A stretch of 64,000 bases of DNA from Setophaga petechia (Eukaryota > Chordata > Aves > Passeriformes > Parulidae), in the NCBI GenBank assembly GCA_024362935.1, contig JANCRA010000014.1, forward strand, positions 10,905,258-10,969,257. Direction: 5' to 3'. A model generated the notes under the pieces. It was not told where the DNA came from, ran no database searches, and was given only the letters and a program-made list of their open reading frames with translations. The number at the start of each line of letters is the position of its first letter. Within the stretch, counting starts at the first letter, position 1. Shown in pieces: positions 11,801-24,358 of the stretch. A program made the position numbers and the translations under genes.

Positions 11801-14800
11801 TTCTTCATTACCAAATTACCTCAGATGATGCAGTACAATGCAACAACCCCTGTGTTCCTACAGAACCTGGCATTCCCATGCCTCTTCTGGAGGTGGATTT
11901 GGGGCAAATGGATTTGCACAAGTGGATGCTGAGTGTCAATGCAGTTGTTTTTCCCAGGACACTTTACCCTTTAGCTCTGTTTGACTTTCTATGGCACATT
12001 TCAGAGCTGTCCTAGATGAGTTCAGAGCAAAACTCTATCAGTTTTTAAGAGAACACACAGACCAGATTCTTTGAATCTTCTTGATTTAGTGTAACATTTC
12101 TTTGCTAGCTTTCTGAAGTAGGCCAAGCTAAGGAAATGCACATCCTCCTCACTTTCTAGACTCTGGATAACCCCATGAAACATTTTCTGAAAGACACAGA
12201 CAGTGACTCGGATGTGCTGCTGATTTTAAATGAAGACTGCATTCCTATGGCTATGGCAACCACACAAGTTTCCAAAAGGCACATTTATTTCAGATCTTAT
12301 CTTGAAGAATGAACAGAATTCTGACTGACTCAAGGCCTGTGCCAACAGCAGCCAGCATTGAGACCCTGGGGAGTGAAAGTCAAGCGGGTGGAACTCAAGG
12401 TGACGAACTGCCCACTTTGTACTGCCAGCCAGCACGTCCCAAAAATAGGGCACTGCACTGGCTGGGGAGGGATCCTGTTACTGCAGACAGAGGATATTAC
12501 TAGCACAGTCTATGTCAGCTACTATTTGTCCCTACCAAATAATACTTTGGGCCAAGCAGTCAAAGACAGTTAAGGCCATCTTTGGTTTTGGGCCAGGAGG
12601 TTTAACCCCAGAAGTCACTGCTACCACACAATTTGTGGTGTAAACGAGAAGGTTGTCAAAACATTTCAATGTGCTTACAAATCAAATAAATTGTTTCATT
12701 TGCAACTTTACTGTAAGTGCAGAAGCATAAGGCCACTGGTTTTTATCATGTACTTCCACAGTTGTGGAAGCAGAATTTCCTGTAGAAGAAACTTCATTTA
12801 AAACCTGCCCTTCCTTAAGGCAGGTGAAACAGAGTACAATCAGGCCAGTGATCATATCCCTACTACCCTTCAGAAGCATAAAGAGACTCATACACTAAAA
12901 TACCCACTCCCCCCAAATACATATGTATAAATTACACATACATATGCACACAAACGTACATAAACACTGTATATATATTTAGTTGAAGACAAGTTTAGCT
13001 AATGTGATTTTGAATCAGACAAGAAATTTAGCTTGGTTTCATCAGTTAGAATTTGGACTTACCTAGTCTGAAGGAGTGTGCACTCCATTCTTTACAAGGC
13101 ACATTTTATTTTGATCCTGCATGTGCTAAATGCCAGCAGTCACCCTATGTGGAATATTGCTGTGGTCCTTCTCTCTTATGCTGATGGCTTTTAAAGCTAC
13201 ACTCAGCTCTGCTGTGGAAAAAGGTTTCATAGACCAAATGAGCTGCCTTTATCCAAACACTAACTATCACACAATAATCAATTTCTTATTTGAGATACCA
13301 ATACACTAGTACAAAGTCTAGAAACCTGTTCCTAAATCTGTGTAACCAAGACTGTGCTGCTCAAGACCTTGCAAGTGCCCCTAGATGTGGACTGGATGTA
13401 AAGGATGTAAAGTACAGTGTGTGACAGCCCCCAGCTCCTGCTTTGCCAGGAGGAGCTTTGGGAGAGCAGGGCCTCCAAAGGAGCCCACAGAACACTGCAG
13501 GCAGCCTTCATGGTCTCAAGGAGATAAGACATCATTCATTTTAGACCTTCCTTCTTCTCTGTCCTTCTCCCCCCACTCACAATGATGGCAAATCTACACT
13601 TTTTCTTGCAAACACTGTATTTAGTACAATGTAAATCCAAACATTAGTTTTCTAAATGTGCCAAACCAAAGAACATCTCCACGTTTAACTGTGCTGATTC
13701 TATTTCCAGCCATATTAAACTCTAACCTTAAAGACTTCAAGTTATTAGAAGCTTAATGTAAAAATCACAAAGAAACAATTATTTTACAATTAAAAGATAC
13801 GTGTCAACTGTGTTTATACTTTTAAGAAACTATTTTTAAATTAAATGCTATGCTTTGTGTTCAGACAACGCCCAGTAGATTATGTCTATGTAGTCCAAAT
13901 CCTGCCTTTATAAGTACAATGTACAGCTTTTACATTTTATCACTCTTATAAAGCATTCAACAAGATTTTCTTTCAAAACCAACACTTTTTGGAATGGAGT
14001 AAGAGCAAAAAAAGGACACCTTCTCAGCTGACATCATAGCACTACCTAAATAAAACGGATACCAAGGTTCACATTAACATGACAAACATTAGAAACACAG
14101 ATTTTGATTTCAACAGTCTTAAAAGGTTTTTCTGAAGAGTGAGACATAAAATAAAAGAAATAAAAATGTAAAATAACCCTTTTCTGTGCTATAAATCACT
14201 GAGCTGCTTTTCCAAAATCCATTAATAAAAACAGTGATTGTATTTCATGTTACAGTTATCTACAAAAGACCATTCTTAATTGCTCTTAAGGCATCATGTT
14301 TTATTTTAGCCAGGTTCACATTTTATTATAGAAGACTAATGGGGCATAGACTCCTAGCAGAACTTATATGGACCAGTCAACTATAAAGAGGGTATAAAAA
14401 TAGTTATGGAGGCAAAATAAAAATTAAAAACTACAGCTAAGCTTTCAGATTTACAGGTCTAATAAAATGTGTCATAAACTTTTTCTTTCATTCCAAAGCT
14501 TTGTTGTAAGAAGATGCAGAATCTTTCCCCATTTCAAAAGTGTATGTTCAAAAGTTAAATCTTTCTATTTCCATTTTTAGTTTATAGTCTTGCTTGGGTA
14601 CATGCAATTTCTTAAAATTTATTGCTATTTCATTAAATATCCTTGCTGATCAGAATGCAAGAGTGATAAGAAGGAGAACCATTACAGGATAATAATAATA
14701 ACTTAATGGCATTTCTTGTTAATGAGGTAATAACAAGAGGCCTTCAGGCTTTCTGCTTCAAAGTTTATTTAACCAAACTACTTTAATTTTATCTTATTAA

Positions 14801-15522
14801 CCAGACCCCTCAAGTTGTCAGTGCCCTAATAACAATTCTAATACCTACTGGATTAATTTATTAAATTAGCTAACGAAAAAAATAATAAGCTATACCTAAG
14901 AACTTTAAAAACCTCATGGTATTAGACTGAGATGAACTTGTCTGGATGTAACACTGAGTTTGCTCTGATTTGAGACCATAGGTGTTTCTCTGCTGTTTGC
15001 ACCAAGATTTCCCAGAAAAGACTGAGATCCTAATCCCCTATCCCATTTAACTATTTTCTAGATTAAAGAAATTAGCACTTGCATCCTTATAAATTCTAGT
15101 TCATTTATGTCATCCTGCCTACTTATATTTGCTTATTAGCTGTAGCTGGATACCATTCCATTCTTTTTCCAGATTTAACTGTATTGATGCAGCTGAGATG
15201 CAGCTCAATTACAGATATCTTGATATGTGGGATATGATTAGAAAAAAACTCCAGTATTCTTAAAAGAAGAAAATCAAGCTGAACTTTACTGTCACAATGG
15301 AAAGCAATCTGACAGTCAGAACTACCCCAGACTTGTGGGGTTTCTTTACATATTTCCTAAGTTTTAATCTAAACTTGTTGTGTTTTAAGGTCTATACTTA
15401 ATTCCAGTGCTCATTTGTTTTCATGGTAAGGCCACGTCTTTAAATGGCTCACACACCTTACCTGCCCAAGAGCTGCAGAAATAACACTGCTGCCTGACAT
15501 GACAACAACAAGCAGTATAAGA

Positions 15523-15525
<3 letters not shown>
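8894..15525. other. AT-rich non-coding stretch
   Basis: Nothing beyond short low-complexity sequence, such as TA/CA-rich DNA at 12915-12980. Isolated consensus donors occur on the minus strand at about 10188 and 13060, but the frames upstream of them are closed. Slightly GC-richer spots at 12340-12480 and 13380-13510 carry no recognisable product. Confidence 0.6.

Positions 15526-15562
<37 letters not shown>
15526..15562. repeat. (TA)n microsatellite, about 18 units
   Basis: An uninterrupted alternation of T and A for 37 bases. Perfect TA arrays of this length are self-complementary, can extrude cruciforms and are usually length-polymorphic. The array produces the artefactual YIYIYI run in one minus-strand frame here. 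Confidence 0.97.
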
Positions 15563-15565
<3 letters not shown>

Positions 15566-17767
15566 ACCTACAAGAGTAAATGACTGCATATGAATAGTTT
15601 GGAACAACCTGGTGGCAAAGAGACAAAGGGACCTGACTGAAAGCCCAATGCTAACAAGGTGCTCAGTCACCCAATGGGCTTTGTTCAAGTTTAACTATAA
15701 ATTCATTACAGCCATGGAAGTCCCAGCTCTTGTTCACAGAGCAAACAGTTCTTAAGGACAGTGCCACGATACCCAGTTTCATGTACTTTTGGCAGGTTAC
15801 ATTCTGCTAAATATAACAAATTTTCAGGCTGAAGGAGCTATGAAAATCTGTATCACATGAACTGAGTGTTTCTCTAATTGTTCTGCTCCATTTCTGGCTG
15901 TACTAGAATTAACCAAGGCAAATTATTCATGTGGAAATATTCTCATTTCCTAGGTGAACAGCAAGTCCTCCACAGAGAAAACTGCTTCATTATGCACATA
16001 GGCAAACTGACGTGTGCAAAACTCTATGTGCAATAGATAGCTCCATTTCCCCAGATATCAGCAGCTAACAGGTTTAGTTTTAATTCCCCGTCATACTCGT
16101 CTGCCACAAACACTTTTAAATAGAAGACTCTTGAACTGGCTCAGGTTTGTTCCCAGCAGGCATACTTGTAAAGATAAAAAGACTAAGAATTTTTTTTTTC
16201 TCCCCTGCTTACTCCCTATTTTGGTAGTTTCTAACAAGAAGGGCCAAGGAAGGAATGGAATGTTTAGCCCAGCACCACAGACTGATCTTGCAGGAAAAAA
16301 ACCCACAACAGCAGTCAAGCAAAGTAACTCTGTTCCTATTTCTGGGTTTAAATTTCCATGCCAGGTTGTCTTTAATGTCTGGTTCTCAAAGTTTGCCTAC
16401 TCTTAATCCTTCTTGCTAAAAAATTTGTTTTGTTTTTTTTTTCATCCTACAGCTTCTGGCATCAAGTGGTATGTAAATGTTCAGTAGCCCATCTGAACCC
16501 TGTTTCAGAACAAAACAATTTCAGTTTCTAAGTGTCTGAATTACTTTAACTAAATCTGAGGATTTACCTATTGAAGCTTGAGCAGCTCCCTTTCAACTCT
16601 GAATGAAGGAAGAATTACGAGACTGGAGTTATTCAATGAGAGCTATCTGTCCTGGCACTTAATCAAAGGGATTAGGATTTGGAAAGAAAAGCCTACAGGT
16701 GATCCTCCAGGAAGCATACCAAGCAGTTATCAAAAACATACAAGTTCAAAGCAGCTCAATTTTCATATGTTAAAAGTATTTGGATGAAGCCTCAGGCTTG
16801 TTTCTAGGTAAAGAATTGTGTTAAAGCTGTTTGTACTTGCATACTTAGTAGACAAGGGAATGAAATAGCATGTGGTGAAGCAGTACTAGGTCCATCTAAC
16901 CCTGATGTAACACAATAAATCAATCTTGTTCTATTAGTGAAACATGATCTGATACTGAGTCCAAGTTTCTGTGCTCTTTTCCCACTCTGGCAGTTGTAAC
17001 AGACACTCATTTACCTCTTCAGCAAAGGAAGTTGTCACAGCATAAAAGGAAAGATGTTACATGCCACATCAAGTGCTTTAATAATTGTTATTAATCATGT
17101 AACTGTGTTCTCAGCCTCCACTCAATACATAGAACTTAACACATACTCAGTATCCTTGTAAGACTATTTTTAAGATTCTAATAATCAGAGATCTGTCTTA
17201 TTCAACTTGAGGTGTCAGTAACCAAAGCTAACATTAATTCACAACTACAATGGTTTTTATTTACCACAAGCATTACATCACACTGACATCAAAGGGCAGG
17301 TTAGGGACCTGTTCTGTCTCATTGCCAAAAGAAGGAATGCTTGAGTAGCATGGCTGGACCAGCTGTGGATCCAGGATAAAGCACTTTGAGGTTCTAAGCC
17401 TCCCCACCACATCTCTGAGATGGCTTTCCTTGCCAAGCACAGGCAGTTACTTTTTACATGGAATAAATGGAGGGAAGGCTGTCCAGAAGGAGACAGAAAT
17501 AGAAAGAATCCACTGTACATACTAAGCTCCTACTGAAAACCTCCATAAATCATATAAGCAGTCACCATGTGAGTTAACACTGAATCTTTCTCTGCAGAGT
17601 TTACCCAGTCTGCAAATACCATGAGAGGTGCAGAGAGCAGAGTTATCCCCAGCAGCAGCAGCTGAGGGTCCTTGGCACCAGTGGTCTGGAAACTGAGACA
17701 GTTCCTACAGTACTGAGAGCATGGCTTTGGGCCACAAAAAATTCTTACAACTCAAGAGGTTTTAAAA
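15563..17767. other. non-coding stretch, nothing recognised
   Basis: Mixed composition without repeats. Several overlapping 65-90 codon frames near 16100-16400 and 17280-17520 have no splice signals in phase and no familiar motif. Confidence 0.6.
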
Positions 17768-17841
17768 TGTATATATACATCTCCCTAGATAGATATTTAT
17801 ACATTTGTATATATACATCTCTCTATGTATATTTATACGTC
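17768..17841. repeat. two-copy tandem duplication, ~38 bp unit
   Basis: The unit TGTATATATACATCTCCCTA... at 17768-17805 is repeated at 17806-17841 with a two-base deletion and a few substitutions. Both copies carry TGTATATATACATCTC and TATTTATAC. It lies 225 bases upstream of the CR1 fragment. A simple slippage or replication duplication explains it. Confidence 0.85.
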
Positions 17842-18065
17842 TATTTCTATAAATCATTATCTCAACTCGAGGGCAAGTGTTTCACAGCACAGTCCACAGG
17901 GAAGGAGAATAGCATTGAAAGGGAAAAAACTTTTTCCATGCAGAAAGAAAGAGGAAATATGTGGAGCATCCCAGCTTCCAGTCTTTACCTGACAAAACAC
18001 ACAAAGCTTTTGTGTTTCTTTTCTGTTTATATTATGTACTATCCTATGCACATACCATATGTATA

Positions 18066-18140
18066 ATCACAGAATATTCTGAGTTGAAAGGCACTCACAA
18101 GGATCTTTGAGTCCAACTCTTAACTGCATAACAGACAATG
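18066..18140 (-). mobile_element. CR1: CR1 LINE 3'-end fragment
   Basis: The + strand reads as the reverse complement of a CR1 retrotransposon 3' end. It opens with ATCACAGAATATTCTGAGTT, followed by diverged forms of the bird CR1 landmarks 'GGAAGGGACCCACAAGGATCATCGAGTCCAACTC', here shortened and mutated: AAGGCACTCACAAGGATC, then TTTGAGTCCAACTCT. The element therefore lies on the minus strand with its 3' terminus near 18066. Similarity fades after about 18140, so only the last 75 bases or so of the element are recognisable. This fits the usual severe 5' truncation of CR1 copies. No reverse-transcriptase coding sequence is present. The many substitutions mean an old, dead copy. It is the clearest lineage marker in the window. 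Confidence 0.85.
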
Positions 18141-19308
18141 AATTAACTGAAGTGTGCACTTAGAAAGTAAAGACTTCTGCACCCATCAATTTCTCTGGCA
18201 AACTCATGAAGAAAAGTTAGATACTCTAACTGGGCCAATTCAGTTAACACAAAAGCAAAAGATAAAAATTCCATTAAATGACAAAACGTAGGAGTTACAC
18301 AGTGTATGTAGGAAAAATTTTTTTAAATAGATGTTTACTATATATGCACAAAAATATCTGTCAATATTTATAAAACTACTTTGCAATATTTTTTAACCAA
18401 GACTTGGATTGTGGACTTCCCCTGAAGTCCCAGGCTTAATTCAAAAAAGGGAAAACAAACTAAGTGTTTGGAGAACATTACTCTTAGTGGATCATTACAG
18501 ATTGTTCAGAATAAATGCATTACTCACTCCTGAAACACAAACCTTGCAGCAAACAGAAACTGTAGCAGGGCTACTGGGCACAACACCTTAATACTGACCC
18601 TGTGGTTTCCTATCAGCTTTTATTGGTAATTTGCAGATTACCTGCTTAAACACTCTTCAGAGATAATCTTGAAGTCCTTACTTTGGCCAAATTCACACTT
18701 CAGAGCAACAAGATTTAGTCTAAAAGCACTTAATAATGAGGAACTGGAATAAATTTAAACTTCATTCTGATTCTGTGTCCATAGAGCCTCACATGTTTAT
18801 GTTCACGTCTGTAGAATCAGGGGCTCAAATGTTCATAGGTAAAAAGTGAGAAGAAAAATGTGCAAAAGTTTTCTTACATGTCCTTCACAATTACTCTTTA
18901 AAAAGGCAGAGTTATTGAACAGGAACATATATTGAAATAATGAAAGTCTGCTAAATATACATGGTTTATTTTGAACTTATGGTTATATAAGTGAAACTAA
19001 GGCAGTAAGAAGTCTTCCCTTACAGGCTTCAAGGCGTTGCATTATGAAAAAGCTGTGTGCTAGACTACAGAACAAACATAATAATATTTTTAGCCTGCTG
19101 ATAGACAAAAGAGCTATTCTAAATAAATTCCAAAGTCTTTAAAAATCCCAGTTATTTTAGAGAATTGCCAGGTATCCTAATTCATTCCTATATTTCACTT
19201 GAGACTTATATCTGTACCAATAGATACTACTCACAATCCTGACATTGTGCTAGGCACCACAAAAACAGGAACAGGAATCAGCTATGAAGAATCAAGAGTC
19301 AAAAAATT

Positions 19309-19377
19309 CCCAAACAACAACAACAACAACAAAAACCCAAACAAAACAACAACAAAAAACCCAAAAAACAACACCCA
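19309..19377. repeat. 69-base pure A/C tract with (CAA)n
   Basis: Not one G or T occurs in 69 bases. The left part is (CAA)n; the right part mixes A runs with C2-3 steps. It is the longest of several strand-asymmetric A/C tracts here (others at 27484, 28231 and 54829). Read from the minus strand it is a GGTTTT-type tract. Confidence 0.9.
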
Positions 19378-19885
19378 GGACAAATAGGGCAGGAGAAATT
19401 CTTTGTTATGATTACAGCAGCGCAGAGACATTAATACCTTCCCTAAGTACCTATAAAAAAGCAGAGAGAAAGCTGGAATTGAATCCATCTCTCTTTCCAT
19501 AGCATAGAAAACAGTCTTATCAAAATCAACAATAGCTGAGGGCACTCAGCACTTTTTAAGATCAGCCAGCAAAAGTTCATCTTTCTTTAAAATAAAGCTA
19601 TTGGAAGCCAAATAGCAGTGTCATCCATAACTGTGGAGCCTCACGAAGATTCCTTATTTCAGGGGAGATCCTTGGAGTGGAATTTGACTCTGGAAAGAGT
19701 CAGTTATTGGAACTGATAATTTTGGTAAGGAATTTTAACTAACTTCAATGGAGTTCCTTTGGATTTACAACAGCATAACAGTGTACTTGCCCTGGTACAG
19801 CTATACCAGTTAGCTCTCTATAAAAATAGAAAGGGCTGTTACCATCACAACATAAACACTGGAATACATCTTGTGTACACTACTT

Positions 19886-19902
19886 AAAAAAAAAAAAAAA
19901 AA
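19886..19902. repeat. A17 homopolymer
   Basis: Uninterrupted run of 17 A. The flanks resemble no known retroposon, and no target-site duplication is obvious. Confidence 0.97.
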
Positions 19903-21294
19903 GATGTATTGCATGATTGCTGCAATTCTATTTTTATGTCTTTTTGCCAAAAAGAAAATATGGTTTTAATATAAGTTTACATCTGCGTGGTATTACATGC
20001 ATGTAAAACAGATGTAACCCAATTACATTTTCATTTAAATTGCTAAATAGCTACTTAAGTAAAAAGCTAAAATAACATACAAACAACAGTTACTATAATA
20101 ACAAGTGTTCTTAGAATTAAATGAAAGGGATCAAAGCTACAGCACACAAAATTTGAGCTGGTCTTTGAAAAAGATACAGTGACATAACAGCACTGTATTG
20201 ATTTACTCAGTAATTTAATGTCTCTACAACTCAGCCAGAAGACACATCTCAGTTTAGCAGAGACACATGGAGGAAAATTCAGGGAGTTTATACAGAGACT
20301 TTGGGTCTAATAAAGATTAGACCTACTCTACTTGAGTTTATGTAGCAAAATCCCAAATTGGAAATTAGAATACCAATGCAACGTATTCAACTTGATTATA
20401 GTTTTAGGCAGACCTGCCTGAACTGGCTGGACTCAGAAATCACATCCTTACATTTAACCTGAGAGTGCTTTTTAAAAAATTTTTAGCAGAGAACTGCAGT
20501 TTTCAGAATAGATATCATATTTACTATTATTTCTATGTATGAAAACATAAATTTACTAGACATAAATCTGAGTGACTAATAATAATAAAAATAATATGGT
20601 GAGTACAGTGGAAAGACTAGAATCAACTCTCCTTGATTTTTTAATGAAGCAGAAATAAATCTAACTTTCATTCAAACTTATTTACCAGAAAGGGCTAAAA
20701 TTTAAAAGCCTGGACACAAAAGGGTGACTTGCATTGGTAAGGCAATAAGTTTATCTCACCTAAGCATATGTGAGATAGTCTGGAAAAGGAAATACAAATA
20801 CAGCATTCTGTATTCCTACTGTCACTCTCAGGAACTTAAGATAGCGGTAATGTTTTTTATTAAAATATTTGTATTGCATGCAAATACCTGTGACTTCTGT
20901 TGGAGTACCACTTGAGGGGAAAAGCAATCACAGATTTTTATCTGCAATAAAATCTATCTTTTAATTACCTTATTTGTTCACCATTTTATAGAATTTGCCA
21001 TCTGCATGCTTTTCCATCCAAGGTACTTGTGCAGACTTGTGTAGGTGGATAATAAGATTATGAAATTTATATGTACTGCCATGAACCAGCTCTTCTGTAG
21101 GTTTTGTGTGTACAACCACTCTTTCCTAGAGCCTGTTCTCTGTATCCTATTACAGTCTATGTGCTTGCTAGGCTGCACATGACTAATGAAAGTTCAACAA
21201 GCTGATAAGCAGAGCTTGGTGGGAACATGCCAAAGCAGGCTTTTTTTTTTTCCTTACAAATTATTTTTCTATTAAAGAAGCAGTTAAGAATAGT

Positions 21295-21345
21295 AATAAA
21301 ATCATAAAATCATGGAATGCTTTAGTCTTGAACTAGAGCAAGCTC
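21295..21345 (-). mobile_element. CR1: probable degraded CR1 LINE 3' end
   Basis: The stretch AATCATAAAATCATGGAATG is close to the reverse complement of the CR1 terminal repeat (ATTCTATGATTC units) and runs into CTTTAGTCTTGAA, resembling the CR1 GGTTTGGGTTGGAA segment. About 24 of the first 27 bases agree with the consensus as I remember it; beyond that the match decays quickly. Orientation is minus, as in the copy at 18 kb. The fragment is very short, so chance or a different CR1 subfamily are alternatives. An ATG inside it opens a frame that ends at a consensus splice donor at 21408/21409, described separately. Confidence 0.55.
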
Positions 21346-21408
21346 CAAGGAGCAACACAACTGCTACAACATCTGTTGAATCTGCCAGCAGTGTGAGTGC
21401 ACGACAAG
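21312..21408 (+). other. start codon plus splice donor overlapping a CR1 remnant
   Basis: An ATG with A at -3 and G at +4 lies inside the putative CR1 3' end. It opens 32 codons, serine/threonine-rich in the second half (SNTTATTSVESASSVSARQ), that run to a perfect donor AAG|GTAAGTA. Formally this is a first coding exon, possibly a transposon-derived one. The CR1 similarity of the first 25 bases and the absence of CpG or promoter signals upstream make coincidence more likely. Confidence 0.15.
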
Positions 21409-24288
21409 GTAAGTAAAAGCACAAGGTACTGAACCCTCCCACTCACCCAAAACCATATGTAATTTGCAAGAGAAACTTGGGGGTTGTTAAAATGATAGGA
21501 GACACATTTGAAACAACTTCAGTTCCAAGGTCAACAGAAGTTCAGATTGCTCAGCATTTAATTGCAGGTACTCAGTATGTGTTGAGCTCAGGATCCTCAA
21601 GTAACATTTCCATTTAGGTTCCTCAAAATCTTCTATTTTATTAACAGTCTACCCTCCTCTTGCTTTTATGCATCCAGAAATGATTACCAGAAGTTTAATA
21701 TTTACAGAAAACTCCTTAATTAATAATAAACATTTAGATTCTGTACAAAAATGTGACCTTGAAACCAAAAGTTGAGACCAAAACACGTGCTTTGAGGTGC
21801 AAACCAATTTTGGGGGAATATTCAAAGCCAGGAAGCAGATCTGAGTACTCCCTGTTGCTGCTGTTCATCAGAAGGAAATAGGACTGCTGGAAAGTCCCAT
21901 TACTTATTATCAGTCTGTCTTAAAAAGATAGATCTAATAACACCACCAATACTACATACAAGCACTATTTTGAAGCAAAGGTTTGGTCTCTTCCTTTATG
22001 CTACCTAGAACAAAGAGGAGTCAGTGATGGCAGCAGGCTGCAGAAATTCCTGGCTTCCAAGGACCTCTCCTTTTGTGCACTGAGGCTACATATTTCAGTA
22101 TGGGACCTAGATCATCTGGAAAAAGACACATTTATATTGCAAAATAACAGCTTATTCTTTGCCCATTTTAAAGAAATCATCTTCATTAAAAGAAACATGA
22201 ATTACTTGCCAGGCAGAGGTCATTCTGGTATTCTCTTCTGTGCAGTCTGGTAGAATAAATCAGCTTTATAAAAACTTTCATTTTCACATAACATGAGGCC
22301 CTGTACTACTATTTATAGAAAACTTGTGATCTGAATGAAAAAAAGAACTGTGTGTTTTTTCCATTGGAAAAAATCAACAGGAGTTACTTTATTGTGAAAG
22401 GTTCAGTGTATGCAGTCACAGGCATTAGAACACTGACACTTCTAAAGGAAGAATCAGCCTCTGACCCTATTTTGAAGTGCCAATACCACTTTAGTGCTTG
22501 CATTTTAAAATATTTATTTCCTTCATAGATATTTTATGTGGAGATCTCAGTCCCTCAGCAGCAAACATTCTTATTTTCACATTAGCAGAAGCCCAAGACT
22601 AACATGACGCTTTAATGTGAAAGACTTTCCTTTGTGGAAATCAGATTGTCTTCTCCTGTCTTAAATGCATAAAATCATGTCTGCATTTGGTAATGGACAG
22701 ATATAGGATCATAAATATGAAAAAGGAAATTCTTCAGCAAAAATCTGAAGAAAAACATTTTTGTATTCTTGTCTCTGGGAGGGAAATATCCTTTGTTTTG
22801 AATTGTATTTATGCTGTGAGATAACTTACATCACTTTCCAACTTAGCTCTATTTCCTCTATAAATATATAGTTCTGCAACTTCTTTTTTTTGGAGGGGGC
22901 ATGTAGAACGGTGATTTGCAGGAAGTCAAGAAATTGACTCAGTGAAGAATTATTTTAAATTCTTTTTTCAGTTTCCAAGTGAGTTTCACACTTTCAGTCA
23001 TCTTTTCACTCCTTATAAGCAAAATCCTCCCAAAAAATTAAGTTTTATAATCATGAGTAAAAAAGGTATTTTAGGTCTCAATTTCCTTTTCAATGTTTAC
23101 TTCCATTTTTATACCTCTTATACACATTGAATATCGATTTATTACCTTTGTGTCAAGTTTCTATCAACTTCCTTTCTGATCACATCTCCTTGGACCACCT
23201 TTTGTCCACAGAAATCACTTCCACTAAATGGTGTAATAATTGTTTGAAAATTTTTAGAGCATTTACTATTCCACCCACCTTCATTCTTTTTTATTACCCT
23301 TAATCTTGCTGGGCCCAAAATCCTAAAAATGTGTTGTGTCTGAGCATTTAAGATTAATTTGATATTAATTTGATATTCTCTTCCCCAGTTTAATGTTGTC
23401 ATCTAGAAGGTCTTTGTCCTCCCCTGTCCCACTCTTGGTCCACTCCTCTCCTCAAGTGACCAGTTCCTTCATATGGAATGTATTAAACTTTTGCTTTCCA
23501 ACTTAATAAAAACTCTGCTGTATATTGATTTGACCCCACTGTCAAATTCACATCATGCCCCTGACAACTCTGCAAATTTCTTATCAAATTAAAAACTTCA
23601 AATGACTGATCCATCTTCTACAATCCCTTAAGTCCCTGTTTTTCCATGTTGGGTTAGGTAATTCAGAAAATTACTTCAAGACACACAATAAAATTTAGAA
23701 GTATTAAATGTGTCACACATAATGTTCATTAGTAATTTATTTGGGAACATACTTATGCAATTATAAGCTGATCTAGCTGTTTCTAAGAAAATGAAGAAAT
23801 TTGTCTCCTTTCTTGGTGAAATTCAATATTGCAAGAGATACTTGTGCTCTTGTTCAGAAGACATGAGATGTTCACCACCTCTGTCTTTCCTGTCCTTGCT
23901 CTAATACTGTGTTTTATTTCTGATATCATGCAAATCAATTAATTTGATGAAGTAAAACATGCATTTTTACCAAACTTTTAGAAACTTACCCTATCTACTT
24001 CTATCCTGTGTAGAAAGTGGCTACACTGAGGATAAAATGCTCCCAGAGAAAGGCAAGACCCAGGTCAAGGAAGACATAACAACATCTTCCTCAATTTTCC
24101 TCTACTGTATGAGATAAAGTACCAAACTAAGTTTACCTATTTTCATTTAGATTTCTGGAACCTGTGGGGATGGAAAAGGAATCCCAGGAATTTTTTCTTT
24201 GACTGATTTGCATGTTAAATCAAACAGGCAGGTACTTTTTTCCCCATGTACGGCATAATAGAGAAGATGATCAAATCTGAAAGTTGTT
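21409..24288. other. AT-rich non-coding stretch
   Basis: No gene recognised. The only structure is the small tandem duplication at 23353. Open frames at 22942-23130 (+) and 23142-23402 (-) are phenylalanine- or asparagine-rich and typical of AT-rich noise. Confidence 0.6.
23353..23374. repeat. perfect 11-bp tandem duplication
   Basis: ATTAATTTGAT is present twice head to tail. Small AT-rich slippage product with no sign of function. Confidence 0.95.
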
Positions 24289-24358
24289 AAATTTAGAATT
24301 CACTCATATACATAAATTTCACTTGATTCTTTATATATAAATCTGTTGAAACAAACCT
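24289..24358 (+). repeat. unidentified dispersed repeat, copy A
   Basis: This 70-base segment begins AAATTTAGAATTCACTCA and ends TTGAAACAAACCT. It recurs in the same orientation about 3.4 kb downstream at 27732. Outside one unalignable patch of 7 bases here against 9 there, I count 58 matches in 63 aligned positions. Weaker similarity may continue to about 24420. The sequences upstream of both copies are unrelated, so the left edge is sharp. I do not recognise the family. It is not a microsatellite and does not look like CR1. An old DNA transposon or SINE fragment, or a local duplication, would each fit. Confidence 0.7.

Larger units (their letters stand above)
18141..21294. other. AT-rich non-coding stretch between the CR1 remnants
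   Basis: Apart from the A/C tract and the A17 run annotated separately, no gene, transposon or unusual structure was seen. The glutamine/threonine- or leucine-rich frames at 19199-19545 are translations of the A/C tract. Confidence 0.6.
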
